Below, in pieces: positions 1-6,300 of a DNA stretch of 7,965 nt (position 1 is its first letter; each line of letters begins with the position of its first letter). The stretch comes from Chthoniobacterales bacterium (GTDB lineage: Bacteria > Verrucomicrobiota > Verrucomicrobiia > Chthoniobacterales > JACTMZ01). The DNA lies in assembly GCA_017853515.1 (NCBI GenBank), contig JAFMJK010000093.1:1-7965 (forward strand). Direction: 5' to 3'. Position numbers and translations under genes: made by a program. Below the pieces are notes generated by a model that did no database searches, was not told where the DNA came from, and was given only the letters and a program-made list of their open reading frames with translations.

Positions 1-57
1 GGGCGCGCCGAGATCTTCCGGGCGGTAGAGCGGCTGGGCGTGGAGCTGATGCTTCAT
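1..57 (-). CDS. Possible 5' end of an unidentified gene, cut by the window edge
   Basis: An ATG at 55-57 opens a minus-strand frame of 19 codons that stays open to the window edge and reads MKHQLHAQPLYRPEDLGAP. Its third codon positions are mostly G or C, as in the neighbouring genes. It runs in the same direction as the six genes upstream of it and would follow the C-S lyase gene after 91 bases. No clear Shine-Dalgarno site precedes it. Nineteen residues are too few to assign a family. The tail loosely recalls the N-termini of some cystathionine gamma-synthase-like PLP enzymes, which would fit the lyase next door, but that is a guess. The opposite strand in the same codon register is also open (1-138), so even the coding strand is uncertain. 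Confidence 0.35.
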   Translation of the reverse strand, partial: MKHQLHAQPLYRPEDLGAP

Positions 58-126
58 CGCGGTTGGAAAGGCAGGGGCGCGCGGCTCGCGTGCCCGCGGT
101 CAAGCCATCGGACGAGCGGGCCGCTC

Positions 127-150
127 GACCCTACCTGAACAGACAGGGTC
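127..150 (-). terminator. Symmetric hairpin at the end of the C-S lyase gene
   Basis: GACCCT at 127-132 and AGGGTC at 145-150 are exact inverted repeats. Inside them, CTG (135-137) and CAG (140-142) also mirror each other, so the 24-base element is symmetric except for two AC/AC mismatches. It overlaps the TGA of the lyase gene at 149-151. No T-run follows on either strand, so this is not a standard intrinsic terminator. It may be a weak terminator, an mRNA-end stabiliser or chance. Confidence 0.25.
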
Positions 151-1294
151 ATCGGGATTGCAGCGCGCGCGCCATGCGGTCCAGCGCTTCATCGAGTTGC
201 GCGCGCGGACAGCCGAAATTCAAACGGAGAAATCCGGGTTCCGCCCCGAAGGGCACGCCGTCGGACAGGCCGGCGCCATGGTCTTCGAAAAATTTGCACG
301 CATTGGGCAGACCGAGAGCGCGGGCGTCAAGCCAGGCGAGGTAAGTGGCCTCGACATGCCAGGTGCGGATGCCGGGGAGCGAGGATGCGACAAAACTTTC
401 CACGCGGTCGCGATTGGACCGCAGGACCTCGAGGAGTCGATCGCGCCAGGGCCATCCATGGCGCAATGAGGCTTCACAACCGGAGTAACCGAAGGCGTTG
501 ATTTCGGTGATGAGTCCGCGTGCGGCGCGCTGGAAGGTGCGGCGTGTTGCGGCGTCGGGAATAACCAAGAAGGCGCAGGCCAGGCCCGCCAGATTGAATG
601 TCTTGCTCGGAGCGAACATGGCGACGACGGGCGGGCCGTCGGGACCCGAGAATTTCAGTCCGCCGGTGTGCGGCACATCATCGAGCACGAGATCGCAATG
701 GATTTCGTCGGAAACGAGCACAAGGCCATGTCTGCGGCAGAAGTCGGCCAGGCGCGCGATGGTGCTGTCCGGAAAAACGCGGCCGACGGGATTGTGCGGA
801 TTGCACAAAATGAAAACCTTAGTCTGCGGTGTGACGGCTTTCTCCAGCGCTTCGAAGTCGATGTCCCAGACGCCGTTGTTTTCCGCGAGGTCGACTCTGC
901 GCAGTCCGACGCCGGCGAACTCAGGTGCGCTCAAAAACGGCGGATAGACGGGCGTGCAGGTGAGGACTTCTTCGCCGGGTTGGACAAAGGCGCGGCAGGC
1001 CACATTGAGGGCAGGGACGAGCCCGGGGAACCAAACGATTTCCTCGGGCTTCGCTGCGTAGCCATGGTGCGCCTGCAGATAATCGATGGCGGCTTCGACG
1101 GTCGACTTCGGCGGCACGGTGTAGCCGAAGACGCCGTGGGCAGCGCGTTCCTGCAGCGCGGCGATGATCTCCGGTGCGGAAAGAAAGTCCATGTCGGCCA
1201 CCCACATGGGCACGACGTCGCGTCCGGGGTAGCGCTCCCATTTGAGCGATCCGGTGCCGCGGCGGTCGGGACAGGTGGTAAAATCGTAATTCAC
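149..1294 (-). CDS. patB: PatB/MalY-type PLP-dependent C-S lyase (cystathionine beta-lyase family)
   Basis: A 381-residue fold-type I PLP aminotransferase-like enzyme. Members of the PatB/MalY branch cleave C-S bonds by beta-elimination, for example cystathionine to homocysteine, pyruvate and ammonia, in the cytoplasm. The N-terminus (NYDF at 2-5, DRRGTGSLKW at 10-19) is the family signature. NPHNPVGR lies at 165-172, the pyridine-binding Asp is D196 in SDEIHCD, the Schiff-base lysine is K231 in APSKTFNLAGL, and the likely carboxylate-binding arginine is R357 in FLRLNF. I chose the GTG at 1294 because family homology begins exactly there and the length is normal. The ATG at 1420 would add 42 unrelated residues and overlap the upstream transporter gene, whose stop lies at 1345-1347. 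No clear Shine-Dalgarno site is seen. It lies 50 bases after the Nramp-like gene and is probably co-transcribed with it. The exact substrate cannot be read from sequence; some relatives have regulatory or aminotransferase roles. Confidence 0.9.
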   Translation of the reverse strand: MNYDFTTCPDRRGTGSLKWERYPGRDVVPMWVADMDFLSAPEIIAALQERAAHGVFGYTVPPKSTVEAAIDYLQAHHGYAAKPEEIVWFPGLVPALNVACRAFVQPGEEVLTCTPVYPPFLSAPEFAGVGLRRVDLAENNGVWDIDFEALEKAVTPQTKVFILCNPHNPVGRVFPDSTIARLADFCRRHGLVLVSDEIHCDLVLDDVPHTGGLKFSGPDGPPVVAMFAPSKTFNLAGLACAFLVIPDAATRRTFQRAARGLITEINAFGYSGCEASLRHGWPWRDRLLEVLRSNRDRVESFVASSLPGIRTWHVEATYLAWLDARALGLPNACKFFEDHGAGLSDGVPFGAEPGFLRLNFGCPRAQLDEALDRMARALQSR

Positions 1295-1344
1295 GGAGCG
1301 TGAAAGAATGTCACTACCGTCGCGCGGGGCAAGACGGATGCGCG

Positions 1345-2676
1345 TCAGACGGCGCCCGGCCCCAGTTTCAGCCAGAGGAAATAGGCGGCGAAGGCGGCCT
1401 GCAGGATGATGGCGACCCAACTCCAGGCGGTCATGGCTGTGCCGGGTTGCAGATGCTTTGGAACTTCATCCGCATGGATGGCGCGGTGGTTGAAGTAGGA
1501 CAGAACCGGTGCGGTGAGGAACGAGAGCGTGGTGGCGAGGTCGACGAGCGCGGTGAAACTGGACATTCCCCAGATGAGAATGGCGATGGCGCCGAGCGAG
1601 AGAGCGGCGAATGTCGCGCGGTAGATCCGCCGGTCGCCTTCGAACGGCACCCGCAACTCGGGCGCGGCGTGCGGGGAAAAGGCGAAGCGCAGTTGCACGA
1701 CAAGCGCGGCGATGACGCGCGGGAAAGCGTCGACCACCGTGACCACGGTGGAGAGCATGACGAGAAACGCCGCGGTGCCGATGACCGGGCGGGCCCATCC
1801 GCCGAGACTTCTCGTGTAAAGTTCGATGACTTGCGCGGCGAACTTCGAGGTGTTGTTCTCGAAGGTCAGGCCTTGCCCATACATGAGTCCGGTGCCGAGG
1901 AGAACGAAGGCGAGGGCGAGCAGCAGGGTGGCGAGATAACCCGCGTCGAAATCGAGCAGCACATTCCGCGGTTCGGGTTTGACGCCGCAGTGATTGGCGC
2001 GCGCCAGTGTCCACAAAGAACTCCACACCGAGATATCGATGGCCGAAGGCATCCAGCCGATGAGAGCGACGCAGAATGCGATCCCCGCGGCGTCGAAAAC
2101 CGCGCCTTGCGGAACGAGCGCGCCCCAAGACCACGTGATCTTGTCCCACTCGGTGACCATGGCCCAGACCGTGCAGACGGTGAGGACGGGCATGACGACT
2201 TTGATGAAGCGGTCGAGCCAGACGTATCCACCGCACGACAAAAGACCCGCGCACAGGGCGAGGAGCGCGGCCGAGACAAGAGCGGGTCCGTTGGCCGCGC
2301 CAACTGTCGCGGCGAGAAGCGGTTCCAGGCCGAATGTCGCGATGGCCACGCCCGCCGCGACCAAAGTCACCACCGCCGTGATGGTGAACATGGTGGCGAG
2401 GGTCAACAGCGCGAAAACAACGAGCGTCCATTTGCCCTGCCGGCGGTAACCGTCGAGCAACGAATGCCCGGTTGCCGCGGCGTAGTGCGGCCCGAAGCGG
2501 AACGCGGGGAATTTGACCGCATTGGCCAAAACGACGACGACCAGCATGGACAACCCGAAGCTCGCGCCCGCACGGGTCGACTGCACCAGATGCGACACAC
2601 CCACCGCGGCTCCGGCGAAGAGGAGACCCGGACCGAAGGCCGACCAGAACGAGCGGGCTTGGGCGGGTGCGTTCAT
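1345..2676 (-). CDS. Divergent Nramp-family transporter lacking the canonical metal-site residues
   Basis: A 443-residue inner-membrane protein with about 11 hydrophobic segments, as expected for Nramp/MntH proton-coupled metal transporters (LeuT fold). The Nramp-like start GPG (15-17) is followed by segment 1. Where classical members carry Asp-Pro-Gly-Asn, this one has G26-V27-S28-H29, followed by LVQSTRAGA. In segment 6 the classical Met-Pro-His is M209-P210-S211, within WMPSAIDISVW. Thus the metal-binding Asp and Asn are Gly and His, and the His is Ser, while Met is kept. H29 and D214 are candidate replacement ligands. From memory, a group of annotated Nramp proteins shares this pattern, so it looks like a coherent subfamily rather than a decayed gene; the reading frame is intact. 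The substrate may not be Mn or Fe. The 144 bases upstream (2677-2820) hold no promoter I can defend. The lyase gene follows after 50 bases. Confidence 0.85.
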   Translation of the reverse strand: MNAPAQARSFWSAFGPGLLFAGAAVGVSHLVQSTRAGASFGLSMLVVVVLANAVKFPAFRFGPHYAAATGHSLLDGYRRQGKWTLVVFALLTLATMFTITAVVTLVAAGVAIATFGLEPLLAATVGAANGPALVSAALLALCAGLLSCGGYVWLDRFIKVVMPVLTVCTVWAMVTEWDKITWSWGALVPQGAVFDAAGIAFCVALIGWMPSAIDISVWSSLWTLARANHCGVKPEPRNVLLDFDAGYLATLLLALAFVLLGTGLMYGQGLTFENNTSKFAAQVIELYTRSLGGWARPVIGTAAFLVMLSTVVTVVDAFPRVIAALVVQLRFAFSPHAAPELRVPFEGDRRIYRATFAALSLGAIAILIWGMSSFTALVDLATTLSFLTAPVLSYFNHRAIHADEVPKHLQPGTAMTAWSWVAIILQAAFAAYFLWLKLGPGAV

Positions 2677-2794
2677 GGGCGGGGAGGTTGATAAGATGCG
2701 GCGGTGTCCGCAGGCGAGGAGAAAGCAAGCCGCAGAGGACGCCGAGCGGAAACGGCGGGTCGCTCCGTCCCGGTGCGATAACTTTTGAGGATCA

Positions 2795-2814
2795 TCGCGA
2801 CGGGAACATCGCGA
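2795..2814 (-). terminator. Short inverted repeat just after the GNAT gene
   Basis: TCGCGA occurs at 2795-2800 and again at 2809-2814, separated by eight bases. TCGCGA is its own reverse complement, so the pair can form a 6-bp GC-rich stem, seven bases past the GNAT stop codon (2821-2823). No T-run follows on the minus strand, so intrinsic termination is unproven. It could mark the end of the trxB-glycosyltransferase-GNAT unit before the 144-base gap. With so short a stem, chance is a fair alternative. Confidence 0.2.
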
Positions 2815-2820
2815 GCCGCT

Positions 2821-3495
2821 TTATGCGGCGGTCGACTGCGCGAGTTTGCCGTCGTCGAGATCCTTGATAACGGTGCAGAGATAGACCGGATCGGGACTGT
2901 GCAACCGGTATTTGGTGATTTCCTTTTTTTCGATGACGCGGAAGCCGTAGCGCTCGAAGACTTTGGCGCCGCGGCGATCCTCGAAGGTCACGACCTGCCC
3001 GAAGACCTGTTTTTCGCCGTTGGCGCGCAGATGGTTGAAATATTGCACGAGCAACTCGCGTGTGCCGGCGATGCCCTGCGCCTCGGGCAACATGTTGAAA
3101 TGAAAATGCGGAATGCGGCGCGGAGCGGCGGGAACTTCGCGCCACGCATTGAGGAGAATCCAGCGCACGAAAGCCTTCGACGCTTTGTTGTAGCGCGGGT
3201 AGCGGAAGATGCCCTTGGCGAACAACCGGAGATTGGTGGCAAATCCGTGCAACTGGTGGAGGAATGGACGGCGCGAGCCGAGGAGATAACCCTTCACTTC
3301 GCCGTCCTGCTCGAGCACGAAGGAGGACTCCGGTTCCCAGTCGGTGTAAAAACTCGTCAGGTAGTCGGCGAAAAGCTCGCGGTCCTCGAACACCGGATCG
3401 ATGGCCTTGCCGAGATATCCGGTCTCGCAGCACAGGCGGCGGACCGCGTCGCGGTCACTCGGACGATACGGCCTGATGACGTCGTCGGCGGGCAT
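2821..3495 (-). CDS. GNAT-family N-acetyltransferase
   Basis: A 224-residue protein with the GNAT layout: strand 1 and helix 1 at about 6-22 (IRPYRPSDRDAVRRLC), the central sheet at about 57-73 (FVLEQDGEVKGYLLG), the acetyl-CoA loop at about 136-153, and the C-terminal FERYGFRVIEKKE at 180-192. The family moves an acetyl group from acetyl-CoA to an amine. The pyrophosphate-binding loop reads QGIAGTRELL (140-149). Against the usual Q/R-x-x-G-x-G/A, one Gly is Ala and the last Gly/Ala is Thr, so activity is likely but not certain. A region of about 60 residues rich in aromatic and basic residues (75-135) lies between the sheet and the loop. The ATG at 3495 lies 14 bases past the glycosyltransferase stop, so the two are probably co-transcribed and translationally linked. 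The substrate is unknown; a sugar amine made or used by the neighbouring pathway is only a guess. An A-AAA-AAG run sits at codons 189-191. Confidence 0.8.
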   Translation of the reverse strand: MPADDVIRPYRPSDRDAVRRLCCETGYLGKAIDPVFEDRELFADYLTSFYTDWEPESSFVLEQDGEVKGYLLGSRRPFLHQLHGFATNLRLFAKGIFRYPRYNKASKAFVRWILLNAWREVPAAPRRIPHFHFNMLPEAQGIAGTRELLVQYFNHLRANGEKQVFGQVVTFEDRRGAKVFERYGFRVIEKKEITKYRLHSPDPVYLCTVIKDLDDGKLAQSTAA

Positions 3496-3509
3496 GGCGT
3501 CGCTGTCTC

Positions 3510-4670
3510 TTACTTCCCGATCACGTCCTCGTAAACGCCAAAAAGCCGCGTGAAGACGCTGTCCCAGGAGTAACTATGCCTGACGCGGGCGGCGGCTTCC
3601 GCTCCATCCGCCGCCAGATCGCGCGAGGCCATGCGGCGGATGGATTCAGCCAGCGCCTGCGGTGTGTTTTCCGCCGCCCAATGTGTCTGGTCGGTGAAGA
3701 TGATGCGATCCATGTAGCTCCCGCGTATGCCCACCACCGGCGTGCCGCTGGCTTGGCTTTCCAGCGCGACCAAACCGAAAGTTTCCTGCAGGCTGGGATG
3801 CACGAAAAGGTCGGCCGCGCGGTAAAGGCGCGCCAGTTGTTGTCCGTCCCCCTGGTAAGGCAACCAGTGGACATCGCGGCGGCGCTCGAGCAGGCGCTCG
3901 AGGTGGCGGCGTTCGGTGCCGTCGCCGACCACGACCAGGCTGAAGCGGGTTTCGTCCAACAGCGTGAACGCATCGAAAAGCGTGGTGACATTCTTTTCCG
4001 GGGCGAGCCGCCCGACGTAGAGAAGGAGAATTTTCTCCCCCCCGATGTCGAGTGCCTCGCGCACCCCGCGGCGTTCGTCCGGCGCGGGCCGCGCGTGGAA
4101 AAGCGCCGTGTCGACGCCGAGTTCGCCGAGGCGCGTGTTGGGCACGCCCCAACTTTCGAGCAGCTGGCGCAGGGCGGGCGAGGGAACGATGGTTGCATCG
4201 AAGCGGCTGTAAAGCTCGCGCACGTAGCGGCGCGAGACGTCCCGCATGATGTCGACGGCGATGCGGCCGAAGAATTTCCGGATGGTGCGCAGATAAGCCT
4301 CGGGAAAGTGCGAGTGGTAGAATCCGACCACCGGAATGCCCAGCGCGGCGCCGGAGGCGAGGGCTTTCCATGCCACCTGGTAGGGATCGCCGGACTCGAT
4401 GACGTCGGGACGCTCCTTCTCGAGAATTTCTTCCACCGCCGTGAGGTTGAGCAGCATGCGGTAGCGGGCGGTGCGCGAGACGAGCGGCGCGCGGATGGTG
4501 TAAACGCCCGCGGGGCCATCCTGCCGGAAACTGTTTTTTTCGCCGGGAATGACGAGCACATGGCGGTCGTCGGGGCGCGCGCGTTTCATCCACGCGACTT
4601 TCTCGGAAACGTAACGTTTCACCCCGCCGCCGACCGGCGAGTAAAATTGGGTGAGGTCGCAGACTTTCAT
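3510..4670 (-). CDS. GT4-type (GT-B fold) glycosyltransferase
   Basis: A 386-residue retaining glycosyltransferase of the GT-B fold, family GT4 by appearance, acting in the cytoplasm or at the inner membrane. The N-terminal Rossmann domain begins with MKVCDLTQFYSPVGGGVKRY; the glycine-rich GGG at 14-16 is the typical donor/acceptor loop. FYHSHFP (117-123) and GVDTALFH (185-192) are family features. The C-terminal domain starts near YVGRLAPEKN (218-227) and holds the nucleotide-sugar E-x7-E motif, E296 to E304, in QETFGLVALES. This resembles mannosyl- or glucosyltransferases of the MgtA/PimB/SqdX type, but donor and acceptor cannot be fixed. The frame stays open far upstream into trxB. I chose the ATG at 4670 because homology begins exactly there, 29 bases after the trxB stop, with AGGCGG about 11 bases before it as a modest ribosome site. 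GNAT follows after 14 bases. Confidence 0.9.
   Translation of the reverse strand: MKVCDLTQFYSPVGGGVKRYVSEKVAWMKRARPDDRHVLVIPGEKNSFRQDGPAGVYTIRAPLVSRTARYRMLLNLTAVEEILEKERPDVIESGDPYQVAWKALASGAALGIPVVGFYHSHFPEAYLRTIRKFFGRIAVDIMRDVSRRYVRELYSRFDATIVPSPALRQLLESWGVPNTRLGELGVDTALFHARPAPDERRGVREALDIGGEKILLLYVGRLAPEKNVTTLFDAFTLLDETRFSLVVVGDGTERRHLERLLERRRDVHWLPYQGDGQQLARLYRAADLFVHPSLQETFGLVALESQASGTPVVGIRGSYMDRIIFTDQTHWAAENTPQALAESIRRMASRDLAADGAEAAARVRHSYSWDSVFTRLFGVYEDVIGK
4606..4620. repeat. Perfect 15-base palindrome early in the glycosyltransferase gene
   Basis: GAAACGT-A-ACGTTTC is a perfect 7-bp inverted repeat around one central base, 51-65 bases into the glycosyltransferase coding sequence. 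It covers codons 17-22 (VKRYVS), including CGT and GTT, which are uncommon third-position choices in this GC-rich gene. It could be an operator-like site for a dimeric repressor or simply follow from the conserved GGGVKRYV protein motif. No function is shown. Confidence 0.3.
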
Positions 4671-4699
4671 GGGGCGCGGCCGCCTGCCGCGGTCGGCCG

Positions 4700-5620
4700 C
4701 TATTCGCGCGCCGCGAGATACCGCTCGGCCTCGATGGCCGCGGCGCAACCCTGCCCGGCGGCGGTGATGGCCTGACGGTAAACGTGGTCGGCCACGTCGC
4801 CCGCGGCGAAAACGCCGGCCACGTTTGTTTTCGTGCCTCCGTGCTGGATGAGGTAGCCGTTCTCGTCCATGTCGAGTTTGCCCCGGAACGGCGCGGTGTT
4901 CGGGGTGTGGCCGATGGCGACGAAGACGCATTTGACGGCGAGTTCCTCGCGCGCGCCGGTGCCGGTGTCTTCCAGCACGATGCCGCGCATTTCGCCGGCG
5001 TCGTCGGTGAGATAGGCCGCCGGCTTGCGGTTCCAGAGAGTTTTGATCTTGGGGTTGGAGAGGGCGCGGTCGGCCATGATTTTCGAGGCGCGCAGGGTGT
5101 CGCGGCGGTGGATCAGGTAAACGACCGAAGCAAAGCGGGTGAGGAATGTCGCTTCCTCGCAGGCCGAATCCCCGCCGCCTATGACACAAACGGGGACATC
5201 GCGGTAGAACGCGCCGTCGCACGTCGCGCACGAGGTCAGGCCGTGCCCGATGAGTTTTTTCTCGTCCGGAAGGTCGAGCCAGCGCGCCGCCGCTCCGCTG
5301 GCGATGATCAGCGTCTCGGTTTCGATCCAGTTGCCGTCGACCTTGAGGCGGTGGTGCCGGTCGCCTTTTTCGAACTCCTCGAGGGTTCCGTATTGGAAGC
5401 GCGCGCCGAATTTTTCCGCCTGCGCGTGCATGCGCATGATGAGATCGGGACCATCCACACCCTCGGGAAATCCGGGAAAGTTCTCCACCGCGGTGGTGGT
5501 GGTCAGTTGTCCGCCGGGTTGGCGTCCCTCGAGAACGAGCGGGGAGAGTTGAGCGCGGCCGGTGTAGATGGCCGCGGTGAGTCCGGCGCAACCGGTGCCG
5601 ACGATGACGACTTTTTCCAT
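4700..5620 (-). CDS. trxB: Thioredoxin reductase (NADPH)
   Basis: A 306-residue low-molecular-weight thioredoxin reductase. It passes electrons from NADPH through FAD and a redox disulfide to thioredoxin in the cytoplasm. The FAD dinucleotide motif GTGCAG is at 8-13 and GGQLTTT at 36-42. The NADPH domain follows with the catalytic CATC at 131-134, GGGDSA at 148-153 and the 2'-phosphate-binding HRRDTLRAS at 171-179, which argues for NADPH over NADH. The second FAD motif GVFAAGDVAD is at 269-278. All key residues are present and the length is typical. The ATG at 5620 fits the family start, with MEKVVIVGTG leading straight into the first strand. No Shine-Dalgarno site is seen; a promoter-like pair ends nine bases before the ATG, hinting at a leaderless message. 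No thioredoxin gene is in the window. The glycosyltransferase and GNAT genes follow closely and are probably in the same transcript, with no evident biochemical link. Confidence 0.95.
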   Translation of the reverse strand: MEKVVIVGTGCAGLTAAIYTGRAQLSPLVLEGRQPGGQLTTTTAVENFPGFPEGVDGPDLIMRMHAQAEKFGARFQYGTLEEFEKGDRHHRLKVDGNWIETETLIIASGAAARWLDLPDEKKLIGHGLTSCATCDGAFYRDVPVCVIGGGDSACEEATFLTRFASVVYLIHRRDTLRASKIMADRALSNPKIKTLWNRKPAAYLTDDAGEMRGIVLEDTGTGAREELAVKCVFVAIGHTPNTAPFRGKLDMDENGYLIQHGGTKTNVAGVFAAGDVADHVYRQAITAAGQGCAAAIEAERYLAARE

Positions 5621-5629
5621 GAAGCGGCG

Positions 5630-5659
5630 AGTCTAGCGGAGACGATGTCGGGGGGCCAA
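5630..5659 (-). promoter_or_regulatory. Promoter-like box for trxB, very close to the start codon
   Basis: Read on the minus strand, TTGGCC (5654-5659) is followed after 18 bases by TAGACT (5630-5635). Each matches the sigma-70 consensus at four of six positions. The -10 hexamer ends nine bases before the trxB ATG, so transcription would begin at or within about three bases of the start codon. The same arrangement precedes the DUF1802 gene, which raises its credibility. Confidence 0.4.
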
Positions 5660-5670
5660 GCTCGGGAGGA

Positions 5671-5698
5671 GTTGAGGGTTGAGGGATGGGAGTTGAGA
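5671..5698. repeat. Degenerate heptamer tandem repeat between DUF1802 and trxB
   Basis: Four consecutive 7-base units occur: GTTGAGG, GTTGAGG, GATGGGA and GTTGAGA. The first two are identical, the fourth differs by one base and the third is diverged. GTTGAG therefore recurs at 5671, 5678 and 5692, always a multiple of seven apart. The block lies seven bases beyond the DUF1802 stop and 11 bases upstream of the putative trxB -35 box. Its strand is strongly biased (purine-rich on plus). It looks like a small remnant of an intergenic heptad repeat; its role is unknown. Confidence 0.5.
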
Positions 5699-5705
5699 GA
5701 GGGGA

Positions 5706-6263
5706 TCAGCCGAGGATGGCGCGCAGTTCCCGTTCCAGTTCGGCGAAGCGTTCGTCGCTCAGCACCGAGACGCGCGAGCATGTCTCGAGGAGGTCCTCCT
5801 CGATTTCCGCCCACGAGCGGCAGCCGCCGAACGATTTCCGCCATGCAACGCTCCGGGGCGGGTCGAGGCGGTAAACGCGAAGGAGGGCGATCTGCACGCC
5901 GGGCCCGGGTTTTTGCTCGAAGCGGCTTTCCACCTCGGCAGGGGCGAGAATGTGGAAGGCCTGCAGCTTCGAGAGGATCGCGCGGTCGGTCACCACCTTG
6001 TGCCAGACCAGCGTGGCGGCGTGCCGGATTTCGACCGACTCGCGCTCGCCTTCGGTGCCGGCCTGGCGGGCGGCGAAGTCTGCTTCCGGCACGACACGCT
6101 CGGATTGCTGATGAAAAAAAGTGGGCAAAAGGGCGAATTCCTCGTGTTCGAAGCGCAATCCGTCCTTGCCTTCCGCGATCCCCCCCTTGCGGATGACGAT
6201 GATCTGGCGCCCCGAACCGAGGGCCTCGCAGACCACATCCCATTCCTTCAAAGCAACCAACAT
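5706..6263 (-). CDS. DUF1802 family protein of unknown function
   Basis: A 185-residue soluble protein that I recognise as DUF1802. The marks are ALKEWDVVCEALGSGRQ at 4-20, the RKGGIAE block at 25-31, FEHEEFALLPTFFHQQ at 38-53, an AFHILAP segment around 102-108 and a C-terminal WRKSFGGCRSW (141-151) followed by a helical tail. No signal peptide or membrane segment is seen. The family has no established biochemical role. I recall that some members are fused or associated with restriction-type nuclease domains, but this one is a single domain with no nuclease or methylase nearby. The frame is open to 6386, but I chose the ATG at 6263 because family homology starts there and the extra 41 codons would read through promoter-like sequence. 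A TTGGCC/TAGGAT pair ends eight bases before this ATG. It is divergent from bamA, and trxB follows after 85 bases. Confidence 0.85.
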   Translation of the reverse strand: MLVALKEWDVVCEALGSGRQIIVIRKGGIAEGKDGLRFEHEEFALLPTFFHQQSERVVPEADFAARQAGTEGERESVEIRHAATLVWHKVVTDRAILSKLQAFHILAPAEVESRFEQKPGPGVQIALLRVYRLDPPRSVAWRKSFGGCRSWAEIEEDLLETCSRVSVLSDERFAELERELRAILG

Positions 6264-6271
6264 GGTCGCCG

Positions 6272-6300
6272 ATCCTAGCCACTTCGGGCGCGCGGGCCAA
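6272..6300 (-). promoter_or_regulatory. Promoter-like box for the DUF1802 gene, very close to the start codon
   Basis: On the minus strand TTGGCC (6295-6300) is followed after 17 bases by TAGGAT (6272-6277), four of six matches each to sigma-70 consensus. The -10 hexamer ends eight bases before the ATG at 6263, leaving almost no room for a 5' leader. The -35 hexamer and the bases just around it (CTTGGCCC) are identical to those at the trxB box. TAGGAT itself contains AGGA, so a weak ribosome-site reading cannot be excluded. Confidence 0.4.

Noticed and set aside
1..138. A plus-strand frame ending with a stop at 136-138 as the 3' end of a convergent gene
   Set aside because: The first ~20 codons look plausible (amphipathic, G/C third positions), but the second half does not. 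The same register on the minus strand offers an ATG and continues the direction of the neighbouring genes. The choice is not decisive.
149..1420. The longer ATG-started version of the C-S lyase
   Set aside because: The 42 extra residues have no homology, overlap the transporter gene, and the family N-terminus begins at the GTG at 1294.
1300..2691. A 463-codon plus-strand open frame opposite the Nramp-like gene
   Set aside because: Its product is a highly charged Arg/Glu/Gly/Asp-rich sequence with no domain, while the minus strand encodes a clear multi-pass membrane protein. It is a codon-bias shadow.
4023..4036. GGAGAA-TT-TTCTCC near-palindrome in the glycosyltransferase gene
   Set aside because: It lies mid-gene, has an impossible two-base loop as RNA, and is explained by the Glu-Lys-Ile-Leu coding sequence at the start of the C-terminal domain.
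3510..5591. A 693-codon minus-strand frame that could look like a fusion of an Arg-rich domain to the glycosyltransferase
   Set aside because: The upstream ~307 codons lie over trxB in a wrong frame and read as an Arg/His/Pro-rich shadow. Family homology starts exactly at the ATG at 4670.
6114..6120. A seven-base A/T run inside the DUF1802 gene as a phase-variation tract
   Set aside because: Seven bases is short for a contingency tract, the frame is intact, and the run encodes Phe-Phe in a conserved block. Similar runs occur in two other genes of the window.
4784..6196. A 470-codon plus-strand open frame across trxB, the intergenic gap and DUF1802
   Set aside because: It runs antisense across two recognisable genes and a non-coding gap, and has no family features.
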